Assembly (NCBI GenBank): GCA_003342895.1
Contig: PTFA01000011.1
Location: forward strand, 9,896,778-9,960,777
Reading direction: 5' to 3'
Length of the DNA: 64,000 nucleotides
Source of the DNA: Casuarius casuarius
Lineage: Eukaryota; Chordata; Aves; Casuariiformes; Casuariidae
Positions 22,201-36,369 of this stretch are shown in pieces. The notes under the pieces are model-generated. The model was not told the origin of the DNA. It saw only the letters and a program-made list of their open reading frames with translations, and ran no database searches. The position numbers and the translations under genes are program-made. Every line of letters begins with the position of its first letter. Within the stretch, counting starts at the first letter, position 1.

Positions 22201-25200
22201 ACAGAAATCACTGATCTGTTCCAGAACTTGAAAGGAGTCTGGCTTTGAAGAGACAGTAACATGTCTCACCAGCTCCTTTGGTTTGAACATTAAGCGCATC
22301 CTGACTTGCAGAGCTGTGGATGGGAGCTATTTGGGACTTCATGGTGAAGTGCCTGCACTGAAGAGTGGGGATGGGAAAAAGGATTGGCCATGGGCTATGA
22401 AGCACTTCATTGCCAGGCTCCAATCTCGTCCAGGTCGGTAGAGATGGAAACTCATTACCAGCTGATGGCTGTTCAATGGCCTGTGTGAAATGAGGAGGTG
22501 GTTTCAGTCCAATTCCCTTGTGGCCAGGTGTCTTCAGCATCAAAACCACCTCTTGAACTGGCAGTGTCTCGTCAGTTCTGGCAACCGGCAGTTGTCTTTG
22601 CCACTGTCTGACTGGCTCATCAGAGTGCACCCCGTGAGTGGAGATGATGGATGATCTGTGCAGCCCACTGCAGAGGAGCCCCCTTGCAATAAGGGGAGCG
22701 GAGTTTTTTGTGCAGTGCAGCTGTGTGACAGATTCCTGGGGGTTCTCAGCAGTTTTTATTTGTTCTTGCAGATATGGCTGGTGCTGTGGCTAAGCTGCTT
22801 CAGGTATCTGTTGAAAACTAGCCTCGGTTTCTCAGCACTCCTGTGAACATAGTCACTGTCACTGACTCCCCAGGAGTCACATTTTGAGATCAGCCAAAGT
22901 GCCACACAATGACTGATTGTGAGCCCAAATTGCAGCTATAGCAGGATTTTCATGTCAGGTGGGCCCCTATTCTTGCCAGAATGGCCTGGTGTCTTCCACA
23001 TGTGCCGTGATACCTGCCAGAGCTGACTAGATGGCTGGGTACAGACCACTAAGAGGCAATGAGGCAGTTTTGTACCAGCATGATCAAGGACCTAGCAAGC
23101 CTTTGCACCTAACTACAGATAGGCCCCTGCGTTGCTCTCAGGGAGGTGGGAATGGGTGTCTTTCCTGGAGAAATTGGGCTTTCACTTAATTGACTACCCT
23201 AAATGACTAGTTTATGCTCAGTGCCCACAGACATTATAGAGTTCACGTGTGACACAGTCCTCAAGAGCTATTGAACTTGAACAGGAGGTGGAGGGAGAAT
23301 GGCTGGCCGTGAGGGCATATGGTGGCTGTGTCCAAGGCACCTGCTGATGGGAAGGGGCTTGTGGCTGAGGACGGGGAGTAGAAGGCAATGTTTGTTTTGG
23401 TTTGGGCAGTCAGGTGCAGTGGCTGAGTGCCGAAATTTCTCTCTCTTCTCCTGGACCATATCTGTAACTGCTTATTCCAGCTTAATTTAGCAGCCACATG
23501 GAAACATTTGCCCAAATTTCTTTAGTGCCTGATGCTTCTGTTGACTGTCTGGGACTGGAGGCAGCATGGTATGCCCAGTATGTGGGCTGAGCAGGTTGCT
23601 GAAATGGTTAGGCATTGGGCCATTCATCCTCCCAGCGCCAAAGTCCCCATATGAATGCAGCCCTCAGGACCTGCCAAACCATCCTCTACTTCCATGCCGA
23701 TGCATCTGTATACCTTCAGAAATCTGAACCTGGCATTTGTGCCTGAGTCACAGAGGGGTCAGCCAAAGGGATGGGGCCAGTCAGAAAATTGCTCTGGACT
23801 TCCCTTTTAGATACACTGAAATATGCATTATGAAAGATTTCAAAGGGCTCTAACTTGTCAGGGGAGGAGGAATTGTAATACGCAATTGATCACAGTCTTC
23901 ACTGTTTCCTTCAGAGTTCTGGAAGAGTCAAGATCTGACTGTACCACGAAGCACCTTTGAGAGAGTTCAAGTCTCCCTTGCCTAAAGTGTAGAGATTAAT
24001 AACAAAAATATGGCTGATATACAGATATTATGAATGGAAATACATGTGGGGAAGCATTAGAAAGAAGAACAGAACAAGGGCTTAAAAGCGTGGCCTGTAT
24101 TGATAATGAAAGACACCATTCCCAGACCTCAGCACAGGTGACTCGGCAGCAGAACTTCCTAGGTTGATAGCAATGAGGTTGCAACATGACACGTGCACCA
24201 TTCCTTTTCTTGTTAGCCCATCAGGAAAACAGACTGTAGACATATACTTCAAATCTATATTCCAAAGAAGGAAAAACATACTGCGGGCAGCAACATGGCC
24301 TAAAATTTCTGGAAGCTGAAGTCAGCAAGGTTCTGAGGCAAAGGACAATATTGTAACAGCTAATGATTGGTAAAGGGTTTGAAAGTTACAAAAGTTATGA
24401 AAGTTTCTTGTTGCCAATCAAGAGGAACTCCAGAGACTTAGTAAGGTCTTGACAACCAGTGCTCTTTGTCCTCTGTGACATATGGAAGTAATCCTGGTCC
24501 AACCACATGGACACATACACCTCAGTGCTTGTGACCATGTGAGTATAAGTGCCTAAAAACAACTTGCTGAGAGGTTTTCTTACCAAGTATAGCCTTTCAT
24601 TTCTGTAAGATCACTCATTGAGTTTTATTATGCTATTTTTTTCTACAAAAGAAGGACCCTCATGACCAGGAAAGACTTCTTGTTTGTGGTGTTATATTCA
24701 TGTGGCTTCAGTGAGAGAATAACAAGGCACTTGACACCTTCCAGTTACAGAATAACTTTGGAGAATCTGTTTCCTCATTTAATTTTTTCTGTCCCAAAGG
24801 GGATTCAGAAAACTGGCCATCTTGCATATTTTTAGATCTGACCTGATTTGTTCTGAAGAAGAACTGTGTTTGAATTCTATGGTGCCCCTGAAGTTGGATT
24901 CATTAGTCAGTTTTCCCCTAGATTTTTCAGAAAGTTTCTATTGTATTTGAAGGATAATTACCATCCCTCAGTCTCAGGGGAGAAAGAAACAAAGGACTGT
25001 ATGTTCCCCTTTTGATTCAAAAGCAAAGAGTGACAGAGAGGAATAAAAACAAAGAGTAGGTCGAGGAAATTCTTCAGTAGCGTGTTAATAGATCTGCATC
25101 AAAAATAATGCTCAGTGAACCACAGGGAGCCTGGCTGGGGAAGAACAGGAGAGTTATGACTGCCAGACCTTTTCTGGAAAAAAATTTGCCTGGTCATGTG

Positions 25201-28200
25201 CTTCCGTAGGGAATGCAAGCGAATATGTGGTTGTCAGTGACATCTTCCAGGGCAAAGATTTTGAAGGTATTTAGGTCCTTACTGCCAGATAATTACACAC
25301 CTGAATACCTTTGGTGTCTTTTTCTCGTTGCCTTCTTTCCCTTCCATGTCTGGACAACCCCTGATGTTGATCTTAGTCCACACCTATGAATAAAAAGTGA
25401 ATAAAAAGGTTAGAAAATAAGCCCTACTTGGCCCATTTTAATTTTACAGTGTCCTTAGTTTCTTTTGCTCTTATATAGGCCAGCACCTCCATTTCACTCA
25501 TCAGAATCCTGGCCTGGCATCTGCTTCCAACAGTACATTGCTTTCCTGCTGCAAACTTGCAGGTAGTCTGTGGGCCAGGAGCAGCATCTTATCTGCGTGT
25601 GCAGGTTATACCAAGGGACCCTGCATCCCCCCTCCCTCCCAGTTGCCTCACACAGGCTGATTCCACCATTGGGACTCCCCCTGCCCTGGTAGCTCCTGTT
25701 CTTCTCATTTTCCCCTTCCTCTTCCTTGATTTGTGCAGGGGATTATCTGAGCGTATAGGCTATCCAATGAGTTATTGTCCAAGTGCCAGTACTTCTGTAA
25801 AGGTGCAGGTTATAACCCTCTAGATAGACTCATGAAAACATAAGTCTTCATACTACATGAGAGAGACTTGCTATCTCTCAAATTAAGCTAGCCTGAAATC
25901 CTGCTTTCTATGGCTTAACACCCCCACATCCCCACTTCCCCAGGGGAAGACTCACAGGCAGGTTCTCAAACATATTCAATGAACAACTGAATGTATGTGC
26001 AAGCATATTTTCAGCTCTGGATCATAATAAGTCCAAAGTGGAAAAAAATGAAAACATCCCACCCCTTCTCTGTAATTAAAAAGATAAGTAAAAGTCCCTG
26101 GTGAAGGATTATATAGGGCACTAAAGAGTTGCTTTACTCCAGTTACCATTGTCATAAATACTTTCTATTTCATCACAACTGAAATTCTTATCATGATTAT
26201 TTAATGATGATACTTTAACAAGATTCAGTAACTAGCAGGTTTTTAGAAAACTGGCTAAGAATTTTGCCAAAATCCTTTCATGATTAAAACAGAAGTGTCT
26301 GCAGTATAACTTCACCTACGTCAACAATGAAATGCTTTAGTGCTATATTGTATCGTTGCATAATAGGTATCTTAAGTAATGCAAGTGACACTATATCACA
26401 CAAGAATGTCTTTAATGGCAAATACTATGTATTTTTATAAAATATTTAAAGGCACTAAAAATTCTGTGTTTTAAATTCTGGATCTGGTAAGTGGCTGTCT
26501 CGAATTAAATATTGAAAGCTGTGTTCAGTGTATCACCTGGGTACATTCAGTGAGTTCTTAGCATCCATGGCCAGGGTGAGACGTCTGACTCACCAGAGTA
26601 CCCGGGTGTGTGCCCCAAGCATCCTACCTTCCCCTGCTCTGTGAAGCTTCCACCATTCTGCTTCATCTCCCCTCCCAAATCTTCTCATTTTGTGGATAAA
26701 GGCAACTCCAAGAGGAAAAGCAGCACATTCCTAGAACAAATAAGCAACACACCAGCTAGTGTGGGAGCACTGGGGAGTGGTAATGCATAATCCATCTCTG
26801 CCTCAATTTACACACATGAGAAATGAAGCTATTTATCACGTAAGAAAGTGGTGATGGTCAATGCAATTTTTGGTGCTCTGGTGAAAGATGGAGGTGATGA
26901 AAATTTGTGATTTAAGATAGGGAACTTCACCACTTGTAGATTTTTCTTGGATTTGAAAAGCATTAAAAATATCTTTCCTTCAAAAACGCTGGAATGAAAC
27001 CTGGTTCTTTTGCTTTGGTTCCCTTGGCATCTTAAGGCAGTTTGTGAGAGGAGCTGCTTTCCTCCCCAGCTGAGCAGCCGTGTCTCTGATCTGTCTAAAC
27101 TGGGAGAGCTGACAAATTCTGGGCAGGAAGAAGTTGTCCAAACTTCCACAGGAGAGACTGATTTGGGTCCCCTTGGATGTCCCAAAGCCCTGCAGGGAAC
27201 TGCACTATCCAGGTGAAAACAGATGGAGTTAGCTCAAAACCTTCAGCTGTCTATAGCTGTCCATTCTTCAAAGCAAATACTCTACTGGTTTCCCTGTAAC
27301 CAGCCTGAATAGTAAAGCCCTTCACCTAAGTCCTGCAAAGATTAGTGATTCTGAGGGGGTGAGGAGCATCCTCAGTCTTTCCTGCAGGCCATGCAAAGGA
27401 AGCAGATGTGAGCACTGGGAACATCTTGGTCTTTGGGAGCTAAACTTGTGTCCGAGCCCACGCACCCATTCAGAGGAAGCTCTCCAAGGGACTCTACCCC
27501 TGGCTAGCCACGTTCGTTTTCATGAATTTTGTGAGTTATTTCTAAAACCCAGGAGAAACTAGAATCCAGTTTGCCTCCCCTGGGACTCCAGGACAAAGGC
27601 TCTGATTTAAGGACCTCCTAAGCACAGACCACACAGAGCCACATTTGCAGACACCGCACCACTGCTCCTTTCAGAGCCTTTTGCACTTGTCTTAATGCAA
27701 GGGACCATATTCCAATGGGAGCAGTGCCATAATGTTTAATTTCAACATTTTCTATATGAAACAGATGCATTTTGCAGCTTAAAATAGACACTTAAGGAAG
27801 GGGCCCTTCGGATTTTAAAAGCCAACAGCAAATCTTCCTTCTCCTTCCCCAGGAAGTATGTCCTTAGGGTGAAGCCTGTTCTCTCAGGTTTCTGCCATAT
27901 CAACAACTTTCAGGGCTGCTAGGATTGTACCAGTCCTACACTGTCACCCCAGGAATGTCTCCTCTCTGTTACATGTGGGCTGTGAGTCTGTTCCCTGCTC
28001 CAAGTGAGTCTCGTGTACTTCACAGGAGTCCCCAGTAGTGCATGCCTTGGCCTCGCTCCATCTCTTGCTCTTGCTGCCCATCCAGCCCCATCCCTTGCAC
28101 CCTTCTCCCAGCTGAGCGTGTCCCTTCTCCCAGCAAGGTCCCCTGGTGTGGCATTCAGCAGCCAGGACAGGGCACTCAGGCAAGCTTCCACTCTTTTTAG

Positions 28201-31200
28201 AAAGAGTGTATAGTGCCAACAGAGCAAAATGTGAACAAACAACAAGGATATGCCCTTGTCACAGCAGATAATTTCAAAGACTTCTTGTTTAGTTCTGATT
28301 CGGAATGAAGCCAAATTTGAGGATGTTGAAATCCCCTGTGAATTTGATCCCCCACCCTCTGCGTAGCCCTGAGGCTGGCACAACAGGAAAAAAGGCAAAA
28401 GAATTTTAAAATGCAGTCGGTCATCCCTTGCGTTAAGCTGCTTTTGCTTCCTGCTTCTTTCCCTTGCATCTGCAAGGGTTTCCCCCAGGTTTCACAGGAC
28501 AAATAAGAAATTAATTTATAACTTCTAAAATCTAGCAGGACTTGCTTCCCCTGCTTTTCAGACCAAGGGACTTAAGACCTATTCTTTTTTCTCTGGCTCT
28601 TGCCTTTTCTGTGTCCTTTCTAACTGGTTACTAAAATTCCTCAAGGAAGCCAGATGCATGGGGCTAAATGAAAAAGGAGACACCACCCTTGTCTTTGGTG
28701 TAACAGCTGTGAATTTGGCTACTTCTGTTACTGCAACCGAGGCCTTGACGTTCACTGAAACACAGACATATTTGTGCTTGGTATTATAATGTAGAATTAT
28801 AATTTTTATGCATTTATGTTAATAATGTTTTTTTTATGAATCTCAATTATATCAGACTCCACAGTGTTGCCTCCTGCAAGTGCTTCTGGCAAGACACAGT
28901 CATGGTTCTGAAGGGACAGACAGGCAGTGGCAGAGAGAAAGGACAGTATGAAAAATAAATGGAAAAACAAAAGGAAGGGCAGAAGATGTGATGGGCAAGT
29001 GGAAGCTGCATGAAAGATGCTGCTCAGTGTTTGGTAGCAGACAGAAAACCAAGGTGTAAAGACAGTCTAGGCAAAGACTTATCAAAAGGCTTCGTTAACC
29101 CAAGGTCATGGGTGTTTCTCTCCTAGTCCTGGTTTGTTGAGTGCTTCCCTGGAAAACTGTGGGCCACAGGCACCTGCTTGCTCAGATTTTGAAAGAGCAG
29201 CCTTCACTATGGGAGCAAGGAAAAAACATCAGAGAGTCAGCCTAGGTGCACGTGGCTTTGGGTATAGCTTTAGTAGCAGATTTTTTGCAAACTCAGCTCA
29301 TGAGGGACTAAACCAAGTGAGGGGTTGACCATGCAAGCAGCTGAGAGGATGCTATTGCCAGATGGTGCTGGGAGAAGGAGTGTGCAGTAATGCCTAGCAC
29401 AGGGACAGTGACAGGAGCAGAGGCGCAGGCTCATCGGGGACAGTGGTGTCAGCCATGGCAGCATAATTAGCCATGTCCTGTGGGTTCATTCCCAGCTATG
29501 CAGGGAGCCCAATTTGGGAAATGGGGACACATCTCTTGCACTGGGTTCCTGTTCACTGAGGCCCCTTCTTCCCTGCTCTTCTTAGCCAGGCCACCTATTT
29601 ACCTGAAATGCAGGAGAAACAAAAGGGCTCAGTCCGGAGGGAAAGGAGAGAGGAGGGAATATTAAAAGAAGAACACAGACACACGTCTGGAGAAGAGAAC
29701 TAGGGTAGTCCATCATGCTGGAGTGGAAGGATAGAGGAGGAGGAATGTGTAGACAGAATATAGAGAGCGATTAAACTTCAGCTAGCTTAACTGGCCAAAA
29801 GGCCAAGAAGTTAGTAAATAAAATCCTTCTCAGTCAGGCTGAAGCCAGGACTGGCCTCTGTGCAATTTGTCTGGCATTATTTTATGATTATGAATCAGAG
29901 TAATGAAAGTAACAGCTCTTTGGGTGCTGACAAATAACAAAGAAGCACACACACAGAACCTAAATTAAAGCAAATGCATCCTTGGAGGGCCATGATAGAC
30001 TCTGGCTTAGCACACATGCTGGCATGTATTTCCAGGAACAAGAGCTGCTGTTTGCTCTGAAACAGGGACATGGAGCAGCAACATTTCACTCCAGAAGGGA
30101 AGTGGAACAGAAACTATCAAATGCTGATGAGCTCCTGCTGTCATGTCCCTGTTACAGCTGATTCAAAGCTCCATGGAAGCTTCCCACTGTGAGCCTGGTG
30201 GACACCCTAACTACTTCTGTCACCGCAAGTAGATGGAGATATATGCCTGCTACAAAAGTGTTTCCTAATTTCCCCTATCACCCTTGGGAAAAGCATTTGC
30301 TCACTGCTCACGCTGATGGCTTCGCAGCATGAGGGGCACACAGGCAGGGGAATCCAGGCTGCCCCACAGCCTTCACTGCTGGCCCCAAAGGAACCACAGC
30401 AGAAGACACCCACCCAAATGGGATGTTGCACAGTGTCACTGCAAGGTGTGTGCGGCAGATGCAGAAGCCTGTGAGAAGGCAGCACGCAGACCAGGAACTG
30501 AGGAGGTGCTGTTAGCAAGCCCAGTAAGCAAACAGGCAGTGCACATCCTTACATGCTATAGTAACTATCCGTCTCACGTGCAGATGAGCTCTGACACCCT
30601 GAGTGCAGTATGAGCACCACGAGCTGCCCTGGAGCCACGTTAGCTCCCCAGGCTGCCTGGAAGTAGCTGTTGCCTTAACCAAAGCAGTTCTGGTAGCTGC
30701 AGCCCACTGCCAGCCTGTGTCCAAGGGGTCCCTGGGAAGGCAGAGAACCTCTGAGAAGGGCAGCAGGTGGGCTGGATTGTCCTGACGGGCAGATGGTCGA
30801 GTACCCTGGGATTAGGCCATGCAGCATTAGTGCCGACAGCTTATTCATAACTTGGCACACCTATGCAAATGCCTTAGAGCACAGAAATTCTTTATTTTAA
30901 TATATATGTCAATTCCTCAACCACAAATACTGTGAAGTTATTGAGCCATTCTGAGTCCAGATTTTTGGAAGTTATTAAAAATTAAAATTCAAGGTTGAAG
31001 GCCATATTCACAGCAATGTATGTATAAGAAATGTGAGTTTTAGTGTGTTCCAGAGCTGCTGACCACCAGTGTTTAGTGTGAAAATGATACAAAGAGAGGG
31101 CATACTCAAAGGTACTTGTATTACTTTCTCAGTTTTACACGATGACATTTTTGAAGTACCTGAATTTTCTCTCAGAATTTTCTGACTTGTAAAATTGGGT

Positions 31201-31439
31201 TAAATTCTGCACTTTAAAGTGTGCAGCCCCTGCACAATATCTGTACACCTGCTACTCAATAGTGAAAGAGAGCTGGCTTTTGCACTGCAAGCATTTGTAT
31301 TTTGCCTTTTGCATACAATTCCCCCTCCCCCCTCCACTCCTCCCTACTACATATCTTGAAATATGGAGAAAAAGACTGTCCAGTCTGATAAATAAAGTGT
31401 ATTTCACTTGCCAGCCAAAGATCTGGCTGTGCTCTCTTT
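22201..31439. other. Long non-coding stretch, no gene seen
   Basis: About 9 kb with only chance-like frames. The largest are 159 codons on the minus strand (27919-28398), 140 codons on the minus strand (22208-22630) and 118 codons on the minus strand (26829-27185). The 27.9-28.4 kb frame is overlapped by other frames on both strands. It sits in a C-rich patch with short duplicated words such as 'cccttctcccagc' near 28100 and 28120. No recognised transposon, RNA gene or CpG island. Confidence 0.65.
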
Positions 31440-31630
31440 AAGCCCGCCCGCTCTGGCACCCACCCTGGGGAGTCTGTGGCACAAGGGAGCGCGTCGGGGT
31501 GAGGAGCCCAGGTGTTTGCAGATGGTCCTGTGTACTTTTGGCGCTCATGAAGCAGCCCGGGCTGACGCAGCTACGTTACTGCTGGGATCTAAGCTCTGCA
31601 CAAAGGCAACTTGTGAACGGCTGAGTGAAC
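31440..31630. promoter_or_regulatory. Small CpG-enriched cluster
   Basis: About ten CpG dinucleotides occur in under 200 bp ('agcccgcccgctctgg', 'ggagcgcgtcgggg', 'ggcgctcatg', 'cccgggctgacgcagc', 'gctacgtt', 'gaacggc'), whereas surrounding kilobases have very few. It is too short for a classical CpG island. Possibilities are a small promoter or first exon, a regulatory element, or the relic of a GC-rich insertion. The 83-codon frame crossing it has no recognisable domain. Confidence 0.3.
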
Positions 31631-31899
31631 TGCAGTCAATTCTCTGGATGACTGTGTAGGCATATGCTGTATCATGATGCATACGTACAAGGGGGTGAAT
31701 TAAGGTTGCGTAGGGTTGTATGGGAGTGCATACACATCCATATGTGCCCAGCGGTGCAATCTAAAGGCTATACAAGCATGAGATTGGAGAGCTGAGCTTT
31801 TAACAGCAGTCATGAAGGGGTTTGAGTGCTGGAATAAATTACTGGGAGGTGGATTAGGAAGCAGAGACCGGGTGATCCAGTCTGCATCATAATCATGAT

Positions 31900-32100
31900 A
31901 TGTAAATTGTAGCAGCTTGCGCTTTTCTTATTGATGTATTTATTTTGATTACACTAAACAGACTCAGAAAAAAAAGGCATCACCATCGCATATAATCAGT
32001 GCAGTCAAAGTGAGCCAATAACAGCAGTAACAAACCATGGCTTTTGTCCATAGAAAGCACAGCCTATGCTCGCCGCTACTCAGTGATGCGCCATCCTGTT
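31900..32100. other. Possible conserved non-coding element
   Basis: Unique, non-repetitive sequence containing 'ttattgatgtatttatttt', 'gattacactaaacagac', 'catataatcagtgcag' and 'gtgagccaataacag'. The last includes a CCAAT core. No open frame. The grouping of homeodomain-type (TGATTAC, ATAATCA) and CCAAT motifs suggests an enhancer; this is inference only. Confidence 0.25.
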
Positions 32101-35100
32101 CCTGCATGTTCCCTTGCCATCCCTTGTGAAGACACTACTCCAGATCGCTGTGCCTTATAAGCTTGCCAGGATTTACCACAGGGCTGTACAACTTCAGAAC
32201 AACTGGTCTGAAACTTTTCTTATGGAATCACCTTTACGTGGGTGTATTCTGTATTCGTGATCACTCTAACTTATAATATAAACCGATATGTATTACAAAG
32301 TCAAGTGTTGCTGATGCCTTACAGCTGTTCTATTGGTATTCTGGCGATGCATCATCCTGTTTTTTCTATTTATAATTTAACCAATGCCACAGGGTTATTT
32401 TCATCAAATGTAAAAAATGGACACTTATAAAAATGCATAGGTTTTAAATTGTTCAGCAGTTGGAGTAGTTATAAGAACTAGCCCAGGGAATAAATGGCTG
32501 CTTCTCACATTAAGCACGTAGGCCATTTCCATACAGGCTGAAAACCAAATGGAATTCATTTCTGTTCCCATAGCATGCAACTGTTTCTCTTCTGCTACTT
32601 CAAGCTTCAGTGTCTCTCTTAATGCTTTATTATCACTGTTAAAACTCTGTAGTTTAGAATGTATTCTGAGTAAATCTGTCATGTTACATTTAAGCACCAA
32701 TTGGTTATGTTTTAATGGCATTAATCTTTACCTTCTTGCTATGTCTAAGCCAAGATAATGAAAGGAGGTAGGCATCTCTTCCTTACCCATTGAATCCTGT
32801 AAAACAAAAATGCATTTCCAGTTTCCCCAGGTAAAATTGATTTGCCCGCTACTTCTGAATTCCTTTATCCCACCAGCAAGCCTGACCCTACTCAGCCCTC
32901 CCAGAGGCATGGAAAACACTCGGCGACATGCGCCCTGGTAGCTGACAGCAGCAGAAGCATTGTCTGGCCATGTTTCATGCCCTCACTGCCATCTATGTCG
33001 GTAACAGAGCTTAATGCTAAACCCAGGCTTGTGTCAAGGAGCCTGGCTGCATGCGCAGGCTTGCAGCATGCAGGAGATGGTGGCTCTGACAAACAAAGTG
33101 GGCCCGCGCAGGACCATGGGGGTCTCCAGGCCAAGGGCTGTCTCTGCCAGGTTACTGTTGCTGGTGGAGACCAGGACTTGGACCAAGGCACCTTGGTGGT
33201 ATATGTTGTATGATACAGGGTGAAGACAAGCTCTCACCAAATTTCATCTTGCTCGTGGAGCAATTAGTAGGGCTGATCCTGACTGCAGCTTGTCATCATG
33301 GCTTTAAAATCCATCAATAGTAACAATCACTACTGAGTTTTCCTTGGGAATTCCACTTTAAAAATAGCCACGCAGTCCACATGCTCTCAGGATAGAACTC
33401 CTTAAAATATGGTCCACGTCAGCTCACGCACTAGAAAGGACAATATAATAGAATACTTTTACAGAAAATGCTAATGAGCTCCAAATTGTGTCAAGGAAAC
33501 CAATGGTTGTCCCCTAGGTAGTACTGGTTGTATTGGTTAATTTTCTTCTTGCCTTAGCTCTTGTTCTGGAGTGCTACAAAAAGAGGGGAGAAGAGAAGGA
33601 GAACAAGTAAGGAAGTGCAGTGCATGATAAACAAGTCGGTTCTTAACTCCAACATAAAACTTATGGGCTTAGAACGCACATTAAATATAGCAGATTATAA
33701 AATGAGAACATGACATATAGACACAGTAAAATAGAATGGAGAACACAGGAAATATCTGCTCAATAAAACATTTTGTTGCTCAAATATGTTTTGTTAAATA
33801 AAAACCAATCCCTTGTCATTCCAGGTTTCTGGCATACAAAGGCAGTTTCCAAAAGCCTCTTGCTGATGTGTAGATCATCAGGAGCAAAAGCCTGCTGACA
33901 CGTTCAGTGTCAGCATCTGATCTGCAGACACCGCACTCAGAGGCTTAGAGGTAGGCCTCCCCTTTCACAGTAGGGAGTGAATCAAACCCTAATGATGTAC
34001 AAAGTTGGGCCATTTTTTCCAGTAAACTGACTATGCTTTTCAGAAACTTGGGATTGATGTTCCTTGGAAATGGGCTTTGATTAATATTGGTCTTAAACCT
34101 GATGTAAGATATCTGGTTGCTCAATATTTTAAGTGTCAGTTTTCTGCAGATGCACTGACAGACATGTGAAGGACCTGATTTTTCCCATTTCTGTATGTAG
34201 TTATTTGCCTTGTTTACATGATAGTGATGGCACCTATAAATTCAGTGCAACTATTAATGTTTTAATGCTGGTTGTGCCTGTACAGACAGAGAGGATAACT
34301 TCTCTTATTGGGTGGATTCCTGCATTTTTCACCAAGAAGAGACAGCAATAAATTCAGTTTCCACAGCACTGAAAATCCCAGCCGCTTGGAAGGCAGATGT
34401 CAGGCCCCACTGTCAGGGGATTACCTTAGACACTGTGAGATTTCTAACTAAAACCTTTTTTATTCTAGGTTCTCTTTATCCACTTTTGTGACAGTGAAAG
34501 CTACAAACCCACCCCTCTAAAATGCACTTTTTTAAGAACTGAAACTTCAAGAAAGAAATTATATATAAACTTACAAAAAGGAAGGAGTATTCAGTGAGGG
34601 AGTAAGGATAGCTTTAGTCTCACAGCAGTATTATGGGAGACTGTGATACCTATGTGGCAACACCTCTGTGTAAGCCATGTGAAAATGATACCAAAGAATA
34701 GTTAATAGGACTGCTCTTATATCATCTGGGTCGTAGGCCAAGTTTTGGAGGAGGATGAAGATGGATCTCATTTGGCATAGGCACCATGCATAATTCCACA
34801 TACGAACTTTGCAGAGAGCCATAATTCTAAAGCCCTGTCTATACTGAATATTGCAAAAGCAGCTTTGTCAATAAGCTGACTCAAAATTCCCATTTCTAAA
34901 CATATGAAGATCTTGAAATATCACAGTGCATGTGGATCTGTATTCAAAATTGTGCCAATCTTTTAAGTGAATTGATTTATTTAACTCATTTCTGGAAAGA
35001 GGATGAAATGTTGCTTATCTGCCTTTACCCTCCCAAATTAGATTTGGGGTCTACTTCAGTCATCTGGCTTCTCTGTAGAGCCAGTGGATAGAGAGAGACT

Positions 35101-36335
35101 GGCACCTCCAGAGCACAATCCATGGGATCCTAAGATTGAGATTCGAGTTACCCTCCAGTGGTGCATGTTTTTCTGCTCTCTCATTCTCCTTTGGCTACAG
35201 AAGAAACTTCATTACTATGGCCTGCTGATAACCCATGGCCATTTCCTAAACAGGAAGGGAAAAGAAGTTGGGAAAAGCCAACCTATTTTCAGTAGGCTGA
35301 TTAAACTGGCCATGTGGTGTCTGCACTTACCTTGGCAATGTTTAGAGGTCTACAGATCTGAAGGGATTCAAAGCCATGGCTCTAAACAGTTGATATTCAG
35401 GTGAAAGAGGACAGAGTAGATCAGAGTTAGTACCCTTCAGACTGCAGTCATTCATTCCCCCTTGTTTAGGAAGTGGCATATTAACAATGTCTTCCTATTA
35501 TTTACTAATGCATCCCTTCTTTTTCTCATGAAGAGAATAAAAAAATGGTAAAATAACTTTGAAAGCCAGATTATTCCTGTGCTTTAACACCTTCCAACAG
35601 ATGTTGTTCTTACCCAAAGCAGAGTTCCTTGAATTATTAATGGTTTCCAACAGCTCAGGTTGAAATAATTTAGCATTTGAAAGAGAAAAGTCACTCTCAT
35701 TATTCAAAGTGCAGAAAAAATTTGGTTATTAAAAGTATTCTCCTTAAAAAAAAATCTGTACAATTTGTATCTTTTTCTCCAGATGCCAGCAGAAACACCA
35801 GCTCCAGCAAAACCTTTGTGCTTGCTGAAGGTTAATTGATAAAATACAATGGAAGAAAGAAGTCTACGTATTCCCTTTAAATTTGAGAAGCTCTTACCTG
35901 ATCTTTTGGTAGCTTTAACTTTACCGGATTTATAGTCTCTGCAGTTGGAGGCTATTAAATTCATTCTGAGACTTAAGCTGGCCACATTAGTCATTGCAAC
36001 CAAACTTCACAGTGATACTGAGTACCAGCAGCCTGTATGACACTTCACCTCCCCATGAAAGGTTGCTGGTAGATTGCAGCCTGCCACTAATGTCGGTGAG
36101 AGCCACTGCTACTCTAGCTCTTACAGGCAAGGGCTAGAGTTCATGTTTCTGTCTTCAAATCTGATGACGAGTTTAGGAAGAGGATTGGAACATGTTGTTA
36201 GAGCCTTTCTGCTCACAAAGCCAGCAATGATTTCTGGAATAATAGAACAGGTCAGTCCTTTCTGAGGTGTTTGCAACTCTCCCTTATGGCAGAGTACCTG
36301 AGCTGGTCAGACAGCAAGAGACACTGTGAAGAGCC
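32101..36335. other. Non-coding stretch, no gene seen
   Basis: The GC-richer patch at 32.84-33.24 kb supports overlapping frames of 66-123 codons in several phases of both strands. That shows low stop-codon density rather than a gene. Elsewhere the sequence is AT-rich and featureless. No mobile elements recognised. Confidence 0.65.
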
Positions 36336-36369
36336 CTGGACCAGCTGGGACCAGAGCTGGGACCAGAGC
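36336..36369. repeat. 12-bp tandem repeat, nearly three copies
   Basis: The unit 'ctgggaccagag' occurs at 36345-36356 and 36357-36368, preceded by a variant 'ctggaccag' at 36336-36344. In one overlapping frame it reads as a short Ser-Trp-Asp-Gln repeat. There is no evidence that frame is used. Confidence 0.9.

Noticed and set aside
27919..28398. 159-codon minus-strand frame
   Set aside because: Overlapped by plus- and minus-strand frames in a C/G-biased patch; composition looks random and no domain is visible.
36336..36369. Ser-Trp-Asp-Gln peptide repeat in an open frame
   Set aside because: It is the translation of a short 12-bp tandem DNA repeat, not a protein repeat domain.
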